Assembly (NCBI RefSeq): GCF_017591435.1
Contig: NC_059303.1
Location: 1,843,949 to 1,907,948, forward strand
From: Portunus trituberculatus
Lineage: Eukaryota > Arthropoda > Malacostraca > Decapoda > Portunidae
DNA: 64,000 nucleotides
Direction of reading: 5' to 3'
Below, in pieces: positions 22,591 through 34,335 of this stretch (the first letter of the stretch is position 1; the number at the start of each line of letters is the position of its first letter). The notes under the pieces are model-generated. The model was not told the origin of the DNA. It saw only the letters and a program-made list of their open reading frames with translations, and did no database searches. A program made the translations under genes and the position numbers.

Positions 22591-22882
22591 CTTTTTACAA
22601 GCCTTGCCCCCAAGAAAGGATTGTTTTGTAATGTATAAAGTGAAATCTTACATGAAATACCAAAAAAATAAAGCAGAGATGATGAGATCGGCCACAGAGG
22701 TGGAGACTCTGGCGACTTGGCCGCTTCTTCTTCTTGTGACCTTTTTAGCTTGGCATATTGTCTTTTACCACGATATTAAATTTGTTTTCACTCCTCTATT
22801 GCCTGCTATAATGGATATCATATCTTAGTATTCATATACGCTCATGCCATGAGGATAACCTGGACTCCGTGGCAGTGAGTGA

Positions 22883-22930
22883 TAGTGAATTACTAATGAA
22901 ATACCACGGTATTTCATTAGTAATTCACTA
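22883..22930. repeat. Perfect 48-bp palindrome
   Basis: Two 23-base arms separated by AC. The left arm begins TAGTGAATTACTAATG and the right arm is its exact reverse complement. An imperfect relative lies at 52829-52883 in the second copy of the host element, and a half-copy near 24819. Confidence 0.9.
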
Positions 22931-23262
22931 TGGAATAATTCTCATTAACAATTTCCACACAATATGAAGTGATGTAAAACGCTAAGATGAATAATATATT
23001 GCACTGTATAATATAATATATGGAGAATTGGGCCACAGGTGGTACAAGAGTTTAGTGGCTACACACTAGAGATAGAGGCGGGGAGCCAGCCAATCACAGT
23101 GAAGGTGCCGCGTTCGGTCCCTCACCTGGCAAATTCAAACACAGAAAATTTGCTAAAACAGATGTGGTTGTACGTTATGCGGACTTTTTGGTCTAACTTT
23201 ATATAGTACGTTAAACCAGAAATTCGTTAGACGAACGTTCGTTAAGCGGAGTATTTTATATA

Positions 23263-24207
23263 CAGTAAGGTCTCGGTTTACGTCAGAGTTACGTTCCTAA
23301 AACATGACGTAAGTCGATTTTGTACGTAACTCGAGTTTCTGTACATTTCAAAGCATATTATCGAGTTTTCAACCAATCATTGTTTATGGTCATTCAGGTA
23401 AGTTAAACGTTATATTGTTATATTATTTACAACTATGTAGGAATATGAAACACAAGCTTGTTTTTGTTGTTGATTAGGGCCACGAACGCGAAGGACTGCA
23501 GGTTGCCAAGAGGGGTGGACGCCTGAGGCCGCCAGGAGGGTGGGCAGGTCGAATGTTGTGATGCCCACAGGGCGGACAGCTGGGAGCGTAGTGCAGTGCG
23601 GTGGGAGTAGAAGCGTGGGCAGCGGGGCAGGAAATGCAATAGGAAAGGGCAATAGGGATCAGCAGACAGGCGCAGACGGTGCAAGTGAGCTGCGAGTGTC
23701 GTGTGGCCCAGGCAAAGGCTCTGGAGTTGTTATTGTTGTGATGGGTGTGTGAGCCCTCAAGGTCGTCAACCTCCCCGTTGTCATGGTAACGGGCTTCCCA
23801 TTTTCTTCTTCCCTCCCTCACACACAGCTGCTGCCTCCCTTCTCATGTCTTTTAATTATGTCCTCTTTTTCTTGTAGCATAATGGTTTTCCTTTTCTTAG
23901 CATCATTGCTGTCACTAAGAAGTTTTCTCTTTGGTGCCATTGAGCAAGATACTAAGAACTTGAGCCAGTAAACGCAGAAGTAGGATAACACTCTTGCCAG
24001 GGGCGATGGTGTGGTGGAACTGAGGCAGGGTGTTATTGTATTCAAGCGTGAGGCGGGCTGTGTGGCGGGCAACCACCAACAATAACAATAAATCCCGCAC
24101 TTTACAATTTATAAATTTTCAATTGTTTTAATCTTAAATTGCCTTATAGTGGACTGACGTAACTATGAGTTTGACGTAACTCGAGACCGACGTAACCCGG
24201 GACTTTA

Positions 24208-24210
<3 letters not shown>
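23263..24210 (-). mobile_element. Tigger-like element D, copy 1
   Basis: Ends CAGTAAGGTCTCGGTTTACG and CGTAACCCGGGACTTTACTG with TA on both sides. On the minus strand near 23830-23955 is MAPKRKLLSDSNDAKKRKTI followed by a helix-turn-helix start, the N-terminus of a CENP-B/pogo-type transposase. The remaining interior is GC-rich and the DDE domain is missing. Other copies are at 46913-47852 (+) and 49184-50322 (-). Confidence 0.8.

Positions 24211-24263
<53 letters not shown>
24211..24263. repeat. (TA)n microsatellite
   Basis: TA run joining elements D1 and S1 end to end. Confidence 0.95.
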
Positions 24264-24266
<3 letters not shown>

Positions 24267-24268
<2 letters not shown>

Positions 24269-25429
24269 GTAATCACCCGCGTATCCGGATTTTAGCAGCC
24301 AAGGCTTTGGTGGATACGTGAAATATCCAGATACGCGGAATTTCCTCTCCCAATCCCTTATAAATTGAGAAAAAATATGTACATAACCCAAATGGGTAAG
24401 AAAACAATGACTGAAAGCACATTGAATGTAAAATCTGTAACAAAAAATGGTATATAAGCAGAACATGGGGGTGGTTGGGATGTACACCCAAAAGTAAAGG
24501 CGGCGTCACACTACCACTTTTCCGTCAACTTTCTGCCAACTTTTCGTTGCCAGTAGTCGTCACACACAAGCTCACTACCATCTTTGTCATGTTTGTCAAC
24601 TGTAAACAAACACGGTGGCCCCTTCACCCCAAGTAAGTCCTTGCTATTTTTTCGTTGCTATTTTTGGCCTTTATTGCTCTCTATGAGAAATTCGTCAAAT
24701 AGCTTTGTCCACTTATAAACAACAGAGCAGCTGATCTTGGCCAGTTGTTCCTTGAAAGTTCTTCCTTGGAACGTTGCAGTCACACAAATGTAAACAAACA
24801 ACTGAACCACTTTCAATAGTAATTCACTATCACTCGGTGCCACGGAGTCAAGGTGATCCTCATGGCATGATCATATATAAGCACAGAGACTTGATATCCA
24901 TTATAGCAGGCAATAAACGAGTGGAAACATAAATATCGGGGTGAAAGCGTCTCGTTAACTAAAAGGGTCACAAGAAGAAGTGGCCGAGTCACCACGAGTC
25001 CCCACCACGTCTGTGACCAATCTCATCTCTGCTTTATTTTTGGTATTCCATGTAACATTTAACTTTATGTATTTCAAAACAATCCTTTCTTGGGTGCAAG
25101 GTTTGCAAAAGGGTAATAAAAATGTTGTTTTGTGAATATAAATGTATATATAAGACAGTAACACCATCTCGAGAGATGGTGTTCCCAGCAACCTGATAGC
25201 AACCTTGTTACCGTCCCTCCAAGTGTTCATGGATGCCATATCGCGGCAGGAGGTTGTTCTGACTTTATTAAAGCTTCTTGGATCCAGCTCCGTGAGGGCA
25301 TGGGAGTAAATGCTGCTGCCTTGCAAGATGGAGGGATCGCTCACGTGGTAGGTTTGAATACACTTGGGGGCAGCGCCGGATAGTAGCGAATTTCGGATAA
25401 TGGCAATGCGGATATGCGGGCGATAATTG
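24267..25429. mobile_element. Tigger-like element S, copy 1
   Basis: Ends CAGTAATCACCCGCGTATCC and GGATATGCGGGCGATAATTG, flanked by TA. Its interior shares two blocks with element P although the termini differ: the stretch around 24819-25060 and that around 25180-25300 match P in inverted orientation. A Harbinger-like terminus (AAAGGCGGCGTCACAC) occurs at 24498, suggesting a further insertion. A 3' remnant of the same family is at 29600-29739. Confidence 0.7.
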
Positions 25430-25436
25430 TATATAC

Positions 25437-25438
<2 letters not shown>

Positions 25439-25500
<62 letters not shown>
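25439..25500. repeat. (TA)n microsatellite
   Basis: TA run between element S1 and the inverted LTR. Confidence 0.95.
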
Positions 25501-25503
<3 letters not shown>

Positions 25504-27138
25504 CGGTCACGGCTACGGTTAACTGCCACAGCTCGCTAGGGAGAGTGTTATCCTGGCGAGATCGCCAACTTTCTGTTACGTACGCCACTCTAGCTGTGAC
25601 TATCTGCTGCTGCTCACTGAGGAGTGTGTTGGTCTGGCAAAATTGCCAGTTTGTTACGGTACAGTTAGTGGGGGAATATAAGACTCCACCGAGTCCCCAC
25701 TACTATAAATCACAGCAGCCGTAACCCTCAGGTTCTTTAAAGGTCGCCAACAGTGTATAACCTCCCCCACTGTAAGGGAATCTCCTTAGCAACTCCTTCT
25801 CCTCCTGTACCCAACCAAGTAGAATTTATAAATGGTAGATGTTATGTGTAACAGGGTGAGGCCTTAATACCCCCTAGAGAAACCACCCACAAGGACAATT
25901 CCATCCACTTCTCTATGAAGTATTAATTCCTCTCCAACACGCCTTGCCCACAGACTGGGACAACACGCGCAGTGTATATATTACTGTACTATCTATTACT
26001 ACGAGAAGTGCTTCCTAACACCTGTCAGACTGACTCCCCTAGGCTACAACTACTACAACATATGATGTGTACAGCACATCCGGTGGTGTACACACAAGCC
26101 CAGACACCACCTACGGGTGACAACAGCCACACAGAGTCCAGATACTCGTCACAGACAAGTCTGGCGGACGAGAACTACGCACCACTGGCTGACAGCACGA
26201 AGCTTCTCAGCTTTCACTAGCGTGCGTAGCTACAACCACTACAACACAGTATACTACTGGGGCTATACAAAAGATGATGGGGGCACACAGCCGCCCACCA
26301 AAACACACTGGTGACTACAGCCACCTACAACAATCAAGACGAGACAGAAACGTGTCTCTCCTCCGTGCCGCCGCCACAAGACGGGACAAACGCAATTCCC
26401 GAGAAGTGTAGCCAAACCAACTACGCTTCTCCTAGAAAAACAAGCCGCTGTTCTACAGCCACGGTCTACCCAGTAGCAAGCCAGCTACTCAAACAGGAGG
26501 GCACAACTCTCATACCAATGACTACTTAAGTACCTCAAAAAGCCCAGCCAACACGCATCTCTCTACCCTTTGCCAGACCGACGAGTGCGTGTCTATCTTC
26601 GCTGAAGGCTAACTTGGTACTATAAACAGTATACTACTGATACTACACAACAGATGATGGGGGGCACACAGCTGCCCACCAAACACACTTGTGACCACGG
26701 CCACCACAACAACAAACAGAACGAGACAATAACGCGTCCTTCCGTGTCGCCACACCCGAGTGGACGAACGCACGAGAAGTGCAGCCAAACTAACTACACT
26801 TCTCCTAGAGCAACAAGCCCGTTGCTCTAACAGTCACGGTCTTCCCAGTAGCAAGCCAGCTACTCAAAGGAGGGCACAAACTCCCAGACCGATAACTAGT
26901 GAGCACCTAGAGAAGTCCAGCAACACGTCGCTCTCTACCATGTGCCAGAACCACGAGCGTCCGTGTCCACCTCCGCTGAAGACTACCTTGGTACTGACTC
27001 GCTCGCCAGACAACGAGAAACAGGGAGAGGGAGGCGGGTTGTCTGCTCAACAGAACAGGCCGAGGGGCCCGTGCTGGGTGGCGCCACACATACGCATATA
27101 ATATAATTAAATAAAGGGGAAATAATGCGGTGCCCCTC

Positions 27139-27141
<3 letters not shown>
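25501..27141 (-). mobile_element. Second, inverted LTR with internal tandem duplication
   Basis: The reverse complement begins TGTGAGGGGCACC at 27141 and ends near 25501 in a GTTAACCG stretch, like the LTR at 18119-20519. Shared interior blocks include the GGAGAAGGAGTTGCTAAGGA region (near 25785-25800 inverted). It is longer than the first LTR partly because a block of about 375 bp (starting near 26272 and again near 26652, GATGATGGGGGCACACAG type) is present twice. It is flanked on both sides by (TA)n. No internal retrotransposon genes adjoin it. Confidence 0.6.

Positions 27142-27212
<71 letters not shown>
27142..27212. repeat. (TA)n microsatellite
   Basis: TA run between the LTR and Tigger-like element T2. 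Confidence 0.95.
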
Positions 27213-27215
<3 letters not shown>

Positions 27216-28198
27216 GCAATCTCCGCTAAATGAAGGGGTTACGTTCCTTAAAAAACACTTCGTTAAGCGAAACTTTGTTTAGTGAACCGATAATAACAAG
27301 TTTAACTCCTGACTTGAACTTCCATTGAGAGTAAACAAAGCTAGAGTGCATCATAGTACAGTGAAAGGTTTAATGAAAGTAAAAATTATGAAGTTTAACA
27401 TTTAGGCAGTTAAATTTAATTTAAGTCATTGTAATGTACACTAATGTATGTATGTACGTAATTTTATAATGTTGATGATCTTAAATTTATGAAGGGAGGG
27501 AGAGTGAAACGGGAAAGACACTAACCAGCAACCTGTGGAATGTATACAAAGGGTGCATCATGGTACCGCATACAAAACTTATGTTCTACATTTCCACAAG
27601 GCTTTCCATTTTATCCATTGTAGAGTCACGAGTTCAGGTGGTTCTTTTAGCTTGCAAGGAAGATACAGTTTCACCAGCCTTCTTAATAGAGTCTGCTGAC
27701 TTGAAAATAGTAGAGACAGTATATGGAGTCAAGATGGGGGCCAGCAATGCTATAGTTTTCTCGCCTCTCTCGTGTCTATGAATAATATCCTGCTTCACTT
27801 TGAGAGTAAGAGACTTCCTGGTCTTCTTAGGAATGTAGACCACATTGCAGAGCATTTTGGTGGTAAGTTGAGCGAGTGAAGATGAGCTGCCGCTGACGCT
27901 GTTATGGGAGTGAGTGGTGTGTGTGCTGTCCACGAGAGGCTTGATCTTGATCTTGATCTTGATTCTACAGGTGTCCCAGGATTTCTCCTGAGGCAGGCCT
28001 TAGTATTTGCGGCTCCTGGTGTATTCTAAAGCTTGTCGGCTTGCGTGATACGGCGGGGCTTTCAAACTTGGAAAAAATTTCCTGGATAAAACTTTGTTAA
28101 AGCGAGTTTAGTGTTCGTTAAACGAGCAGATGGTAGTAAAATGAAACCTTCGTTGTAGTGAAATTTCGTTGTGTGAATCTTCATTAAACGGGGAATGC

Positions 28199-28201
<3 letters not shown>
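27213..28201 (-). mobile_element. Tigger-like element T, copy 2
   Basis: Ends CAGGCAATCTCCGCTAAATG and CATTAAACGGGGAATGCCTG next to TA. On the minus strand near 27634-27860 it encodes the transposase N-terminus (KKTRKSLTLKVKQDIIHRHE, then IFKSADSIKKAGETVSSL). This is the helix-turn-helix of the CENP-B/pogo family. The DDE domain is absent. Confidence 0.8.

Positions 28202-28268
<67 letters not shown>
28202..28268. repeat. (TA)n microsatellite
   Basis: TA run between elements T2 and X2. Confidence 0.95.
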
Positions 28269-28271
<3 letters not shown>

Positions 28272-28283
28272 CAAATATATTTA

Positions 28284-29373
28284 CTGTAAAACCACAGCTC
28301 ACGACCATAATTCGTTCCTAAATCCTGTTCGTCACCCAATTTGTTCGTCCCCTGAATCAATTTTTCCCATAAGAATGTATTGAAATACCATTAATCTGTT
28401 CCAGACCAAAAAAAAATTCATACCTTTGTCCATAAAACCCATTCAAAATTGACCTTTAATGTATGCATGACATGAACAAAATAATTATAGAAAGCCTAAA
28501 TTGTTTTACTTACCTAAGTGCTATCAAAATTATAATAAAATGAATAAAAAAGAAAAGGTTATTTACTTGAGAGACTACACGTTGATGGCATGATGGAATG
28601 GAGGAGAGGAGGATGGGGAGGAAGACAGACTAGATCCGAGAAGACAGTCATGAGAGAGAACTTTGGATGTGCACAGCGTGCCAGAGCTACATAACAGCTG
28701 TGTAGTGTCACAAGTCAGTGCCACTATGTGGGGCCCCGTTATAGTGAACATCGGCATGGGAAACATGGAAAGATTGCCAGTCTTCGTCTCTGCCTTGGAA
28801 GACCCTTGTCTGCTGGGGACTGACTTCCTAACGCGTGTGGGAGCAAGTTTGGACTTCCAAGAAGGGAAGTTAAAGGTAGGTGGCCAGAAAGTTCCTTTGA
28901 TCCTCGGAGGTGATGCTTAGTGTGAGAGAAGCGGGCAGTAGGGCGGTGTTCCTTGCCAGGCGAGCGAGGAAACAGCTGCGATGGATGTGCCACAATCTGC
29001 AGTACCTGGACATGGCCAGGATGATGATGACAGCAACGCTGAGAGCCACCAGAGCAGCGAGGATAACGCCGAAGAAGCTACAGTAGAGCGCGCTGGTAAC
29101 ATCACCATGCCCAAGAAAAACAGGAGAAAATCATGGTGGCACGGAGATTATGTTATGTAATATTTTTTGTATGCTCCTGTTTCTATTTTCTTTTGTGCTT
29201 ATGTTTTGTTTTGTTGTTGTCTATCAGACAAATGGTTCGCCTGCTGGTGAGCCATTTAACCGCGTTCATCCCCCGAAATATTGTTCGTCCCCTGGGTCGA
29301 TATATTGACAAATTTTTTGCTCGTCTCCCGAATTGTTCGTCCCTAGAGACGTTTGTCAAGCGAGGTTTTACCG
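28284..29373 (+). mobile_element. DNA element X, copy 2 (complete)
   Basis: Left end CTGTAAAACCACAGCTCACG after TA (28282-28283). Right end GTCAAGCGAGGTTTTACCG before TA (29374-29375). The two ends are imperfect inverted repeats. The last 800 bp match window positions 1-799. A retropepsin-like frame lies at 28663-28920. No transposase is seen, so the element appears non-autonomous, carrying foreign coding sequence. Confidence 0.72.
28663..28920 (+). pseudogene. Retropepsin-like (LTR-retrotransposon protease) C-terminal fragment
   Basis: An 85-residue open frame. Residues about 22-75 look like the C-terminal half of a Gypsy-type aspartic protease: a GPVIVNIGMGN strand, VFVSALEDPCLLGTDFLTRV (the conserved LLG-DFL turn) and GASLDFQEGKL. 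The DTG active-site motif is not present upstream, so the fragment cannot be an active protease. It lies wholly inside DNA element X and is repeated in decayed form at 208-396 in the other copy, so it was captured before the element spread. What follows (28981 on) is an acidic Ser/Asp/Glu-rich stretch I cannot identify. Confidence 0.6.
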
Positions 29374-29399
29374 TACATCTACTTATGAAGATGATATTA

Positions 29400-29739
29400 A
29401 GTTGAGATTATAGCATCATTCCAATAAGCAAGAAAATGAATTTTGTTATAAAAGTTTTGGTTAGAAACCATAAATCTTAATTTAACTAAAAATTGACTCT
29501 AGAAGAAAATGGTGTGTTCCTTCTGGCTCAAGATGATGGAAAGATTTGACAGAACAGTAAAAAAAACAACGGAAATCGTTGAAGATGATGGAAAAAGTGC
29601 TAGTGTGACGCCGCCTTAAGTGCTGCTGCCTAGCGGGATTGAGGAATTGCTCGCGCGGTAGGTTTGAATATGCTTGGGGGCAGCTCCGGATAGTAACAAA
29701 TTCCGGATAGTGGAGATCTGGATACGCGGGCGATTACTG
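29400..29739. mobile_element. 3' remnant of Tigger-like element S
   Basis: The right end GATACGCGGGCGATTACTG before TA matches S1. The block around 29600-29700 (GGTAGGTTTGAATATGCTTG) also matches S1. A Harbinger-like end (GTGTGACGCCGCCTTAAG) lies at 29605-29622. The left limit is uncertain. Confidence 0.55.
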
Positions 29740-29745
29740 TATATA

Positions 29746-30802
29746 CAGGCAACCCCCGCTTAATGAAGGGGTTACGTTCCTAAAAAAACACCGTTAAGCG
29801 AAACTTCGTTAAGCGAACTGATTATAACAAGTTTAACTCCTGATTTGAACTTCCATTGAGAGTAAGCAAAGCGAGAGTGCATCATACTACAGTAAAAGAT
29901 TTAATGAATGTAAAAATTATGAAGTTAAACATTTAGGTAGTTTAATTTAAGTCATTATAATGTACACTAATGTATGTATGTACGTAACTTTATAATGTTG
30001 ATAATCATAACTTTATGAAGGGAGGGAGAGTGAAACGGGAAATACACTAACCGGCAACCTGTGGAATGTAAATAAAGTACGCATCATGGTACCGCATACA
30101 AAACTTATGTACCACATTTCCAAAAGGCTTTCCATTTTATCCATTGTAGAGTCATGAGTTCAGGTGGTTCTTTTAGATTTCAAGGAAGATGAGGTTTCAC
30201 CAGCCTTCTTAATAGTCTGCTGACTTGAAAATAGTAGACAGTAGATGGAGTCAAGATGGTGGCAAGCAATGTTATTAGTTTTCTGGCCTCTGTCGTGTCT
30301 GTGAATAATACCCAGCTTCACTTCGAGAGTAAGACACTTCCTGGTCTTCTTAGGAACATTAGGCCACATTGCAGGGCATTTTGGTGGTCAGTTGAACTAG
30401 GGAAGATGAGCTGCTGGTGACGCTGTTATGTTTTGACTGGGGAGTGAGTGGTGTGCATGATCTTGATCTTGATCTTGATGCTACAGGTGACGCAGAATTT
30501 CTTCTGAGTTAGGCCTTTGTATTGGCAGCGCCTGTGTTGTCCACGAGAGGCTTGATCTTGATCTTTATTCCACAGGTGTCTCAGGATTTCTTTTGAGGCA
30601 GGCCTTAGTACCAGCAGCTCCTGGTGTATTCAAAAGCCTGTCAGCTTGCATGATACGGTGGGGCTTTCAAATTTTGAAAAAAACCTTGATAAACTTTGTT
30701 AAAGCGAGTTTGGTGTTCGTTAAACGAGCAGATGGTAGTAAAATGATACCTTTGTTGTAGCGAAATTTCGTTGCCTGAACCTTCTTTAAAGGGGGTTCCC
30801 TG
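29746..30802 (-). mobile_element. Tigger-like element T, copy 3
   Basis: Left end CAGGCAACCCCCGCTTAATG. The right end is AAAGGGGGTTCCCTGG, slightly decayed (GATA instead of TA). The minus strand at 30160-30369 encodes MWPNVPKKTRKCLTLEVKLG and the rest of the helix-turn-helix region. It abuts the S remnant with only TATA between. Confidence 0.78.
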
Positions 30803-30817
30803 GATATATATGCTATA

Positions 30818-31924
30818 CTGTTGAACCTCGATAACTCGGACCCCAATAACTTGGATTTCATGATTAGTCGGACTCTGACTGCCCCAGGGTCCGAGTTGAA
30901 CTACCTGTCCCCCATTTTTTTTTTCTCTTATTTTCCTGTATTTTACTTTCTATTCACATTATCAAAAATCTAATTCCAACAAAAAATTGGATTTTAGTTG
31001 TATTTCAAAATGATACCAAACAAAAGGCAATCAGAATTTTTGAAGTGTAAATAAAAACACTTCAAGATATTTGCTCCTAAAGATTTTTCATATTTTCTTC
31101 TTTGTTTGGCTATTTGTATTCTTCTGATTGACATGAAATTTTCACTCATGATTGTGTATACAATAGTGACTTCTTGAAGCATGATAAAATGATAATGCAT
31201 GAGATCCCTGCTTATTTAGATAATATTATTCACTCGTACATGAGGGTTGGGAAGGCGCCATCAGCAACGTCACTGCAATCTGTTGTTTTGCTACTGAACT
31301 GGACACTCTCTGAGTTGTTATTAGAGTGTTGAAGTGAGATAATAATGCAGTGAAGTATTTAATTCTCGTCTAGTCTAGCTTTTAACCTCTGTCTCAACAA
31401 AATCTTTTGTATATAGAGTTATTGTGAGAGTTATGGGATGTATAGCTGTGATGATGAAGGTAGTGTGAAAAAACAGTGTTTGAAAAGATAATAGCTGTCT
31501 TATGATATAAAGAGATGGTAGAGATGGGTGTCAGTGTGGCGTAGGATGAGGTCAGGGTCTTGAATGGGGAGATAACACACGTGACTGAGGGGGAGAGGGG
31601 AGGCGAGGAATCAAGGTCCCACAATGATACGTTTGTTTATTTGTTTCTTGTTGGCCTCTCTTCTTGAAGTTTCTGATTCTAATCCTCGTCATTTTATGCC
31701 TATAAGGATGTTATTTCCGACACCTGGCCATATACTGTGTTGGGTACGAGTCAGGCTATGATGCAACTGCACGAGATATTTAAGAATAGCTTCCTGGTAG
31801 AAAGGGTATTTAATTATCAAAAATCAAACTACACCATCTGGTAATTTAGGGTCTGAAGGTTTTGGAGAGACAAATGTGATCCCAAAATTTTAAATCACCC
31901 AAAATTAAATAAATAAATCTTACA

Positions 31925-31957
<33 letters not shown>

Positions 31958-32060
31958 CCTAGTGTGTGTTTGGGGGGATGGGGAATTTGTATAAGTCGTA
32001 CATTCACATTTGTCGGACTAAGCTTTCCCCTTATTAGTCTGAGTTAGCAAGGATCAACAG
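30818..32060. mobile_element. TA-flanked DNA element CC
   Basis: Left end CTGTTGAACCTCGATAACTC after TA; right end GAGTTAGCAAGGATCAACAG before TA. These are imperfect inverted repeats of about 25 bp. The interior is AT-rich with a long T-tract at 31929-31957 and no recognisable coding capacity. It lies just upstream of the TBCD exon. Confidence 0.65.
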
Positions 32061-32062
32061 TA

Positions 32063-32474
32063 ATCACGAGAAGAGACTGGGCACGGACCAGGTGGGTTAA
32101 ATCAAGTAGATGCAAGGCTTAGATTTTGAGAATATTGAACCATTCACAGGAAAATTAAAGCTTTCATTTTGTGGAGAGATTATTAGTGTCACTAGTGAGG
32201 AATTATATTGCTCAAGAGTGGCAAGAAATTTAGTACTAGTGACTGTACCAACTATATGTTATTGCACAAAACTCTTTCCATTACGTTAGAAATCATATTA
32301 AAAAGAAATGGACTGGTCTTCACCAATCCATTTCCTTATAACATTATAGGAGATTTGTAGCAGATGATGTACTGATGTTTAATCATGTTATGCATTGTTA
32401 TATAATTAAAGAAATATGGAGAAAATCATATAGGAAATATACATATGTTTTGTTAAGCGTAATCCCTCCTGCAG
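32063..32474. other. Probable TBCD intron, 3' part
   Basis: No repeat or gene recognised. It ends with a short pyrimidine-rich stretch, CCCTCCTGCAG, forming the splice acceptor of the exon at 32475. Confidence 0.5.
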
Positions 32475-32645
32475 GCTACCTCACCCAGCCACTGGTAAAA
32501 AACAAATTTGATGTGGTGCTTCTCGCCTTGATCAGAACTACACAAATCACCCCAGAGACCAGTACTTGGGCACAGGCTCGTCAGCAAGCTATCACATCTA
32601 TCATCAGGCTTGTGGAGACTGTTGGCATCCAAAAGGATGGGAAAG
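32475..32645 (+). CDS. TBCD: Tubulin-folding cofactor D (TBCD), internal exon
   Basis: This 171-bp exon has an AG acceptor at 32473-32474 and a GTATGT donor at 32646. Its frame has no stop: YLTQPLVKNKFDVVLLALIR, TTQITPETSTWAQARQQAIT and SIIRLVETVGIQKDGKG. It resembles the helical-repeat region of TBCD just before the conserved C-terminal domain: an ALI..T.ITP....W...R..A helix pair and a VG.. turn. It begins with two bases completing a split codon and ends one base into a codon, which fits exactly the exon at 60071. TBCD is a cytosolic HEAT-repeat chaperone that captures beta-tubulin and, with cofactors C and E, assembles the alpha/beta heterodimer. Upstream exons are not seen in the window. 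The identification comes from recalled family motifs. Confidence 0.78.
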
Positions 32646-33430
32646 GTATGTGCATTAACTTCCATTCTCTGAAATAAATATTCACTTGTGCCATTTTTTA
32701 TTGTTTATCTCCTTTATAATCAACCCAAGGATAATGTTGAGAAAGTGACCCATTCCCATTATTATTTTTTCTAGTTTCACAGTAGTGACAGGAATTCACT
32801 CATGTAGTGTTGATTGACTTCATGGATGCTGAGAATGAGTGGCAGCTAAAACCAAGTACAGCTGAACTGTGAAGCAGTCTGTATGGAATAATACTCAAAG
32901 CTGTCTGAATTAGATTTCCCTACAAACTTACAAATTCCTATGTTGGGAACCTCTGGATCATGCTGTGTCCAGTAGCATTATCTTGGGTACAATGATTTTG
33001 CAGGCCTTGATGTGGGCAGTTGTGCTGTGAGGTGCCTGCTGGTGTGAAAATTTACCAACTTTGCTTTTGAAACATTTTTTTTTTTATATTGTTAATACAT
33101 GAATCCCTGTTACAAGTTAGCTTGCTGTCTCTACCATTGTTATAATATGTTTCCAAGTTGTTCTCTTTGAGAGTAGTTGCTGCCCTGTTAGAATCTTTCT
33201 GGATCATTCTGTTTTAGAGAAGTTCTTTAGAACAGGTGTCTGTTTTATTATAATTGATCAGTGTTTCGTTATTTTGATTTAAAAAAAGTCCTCTTAGCCA
33301 TATACATAGTCTGCAGCTTTTTATTTGTTTATTAATTTATTATTTAGTTATTTTCTAAGAGAGAGAGAGAGAGAGAGAAAAAAAAAACCTTTGAATCTTT
33401 CTTTATAGCCATTACATAATGTTATATATT
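32646..33430. other. Intronic sequence without recognised elements
   Basis: AT-rich unique-looking sequence after the exon donor. It includes a (GA)9 tract at 33358-33377. I see no gene or transposon here. Confidence 0.5.
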
Positions 33431-34200
33431 AAGGCAGGTTCACACGTGCCAATTTGTGACAAATTTTACATCGGTATAATTTCCAACTCAAAATTGGTGC
33501 CTAGCAACTGGAGAAACCAGTCACAAAACAAGACCAATGTTGGTCTTGTTAGTCAATTTGCAACTTTATTTACATCGTGATATCGCGGAGTAAGCTTTAA
33601 AAATGTGGTCTCCAGGTATAGAGAAGAAGATATTAGAATTGGTGAGAAAAAAAAAAAAACTTTTTCTTTATGCAGGAGGGAAGCTAGCCAAGGCCAACAA
33701 AATATTGAATAAAAGGCCCACTTGTAGTGCTGGTTTCCTTATAAAGTAGTAAGAAATTAGTTAAAATCAAGTAACAAATGTCTTGAAACCTCCCTCTTAA
33801 AAGAAGTCAAGTCATAGAGGAAGGTTTCAAGACATTTTTTCCTTGATTTTGGCTAATTTCTTACTACTTTTTAAGGGAACCAGCATTTCAAGTGGGCCTT
33901 TTTTTTTTTTTTTTTTTTTAATACTTTGTTGGCCTTCACTGGCTTTCCTCCTGTATAAAAAAAAAAAAAAAATCTGTTTTTCCTTCACTAATTCTAACAT
34001 CTTCTCTATACCTTGAGACTATGTATTCAAAGCATACTTTGTGACATCACAATGTAAATAAAGTCGCAAATCGACTAACAAGACCAACATGTTGGTCTTG
34101 TGTTGCGACTGGTTTCTACAGTTATTAGGCATCTATTCTAAGTCAGAAACTCTACCAATGTGAAATATCAGGTACAAATTGACACGTGTGAACCCGCCTT
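33431..34200. mobile_element. Foldback element (long inverted repeats)
   Basis: Starts AAGGCAGGTTCACACGTGCC and ends GACACGTGTGAACCCGCCTT. Both arms can be followed inward for over 300 bp: CCAGTCACAAAACAAGACCA on the left against CAAGACCAACATGTTGGTCT and ACTGGTTTCTACAG on the right; the AGGAGGGAAGCTAGCCAAGG block against its inverse near 33935. The centre is near 33800. The GGTTCACACG-type terminus resembles PIF/Harbinger ends. No clean target duplication is visible. Confidence 0.72.
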
Positions 34201-34335
34201 CTGGGACCCCAGAAATTAATTATACAGTATAAAAAAAAAGCTTGCACAAATTGTCGTTCAATGAAATAGCTGCCACTTTATAAGAATTGTTTTCCTCAAT
34301 GCAGGTTGTTGTTAGAGGTGAGGATTAAAGACTTG

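Noticed and set aside
23474..23821. 115-codon GC-rich minus-strand frame in element D
   Set aside because: It lies in the interior of a MITE-like element, resembles no family I know, and is not preserved in the same frame in D2 and D3.
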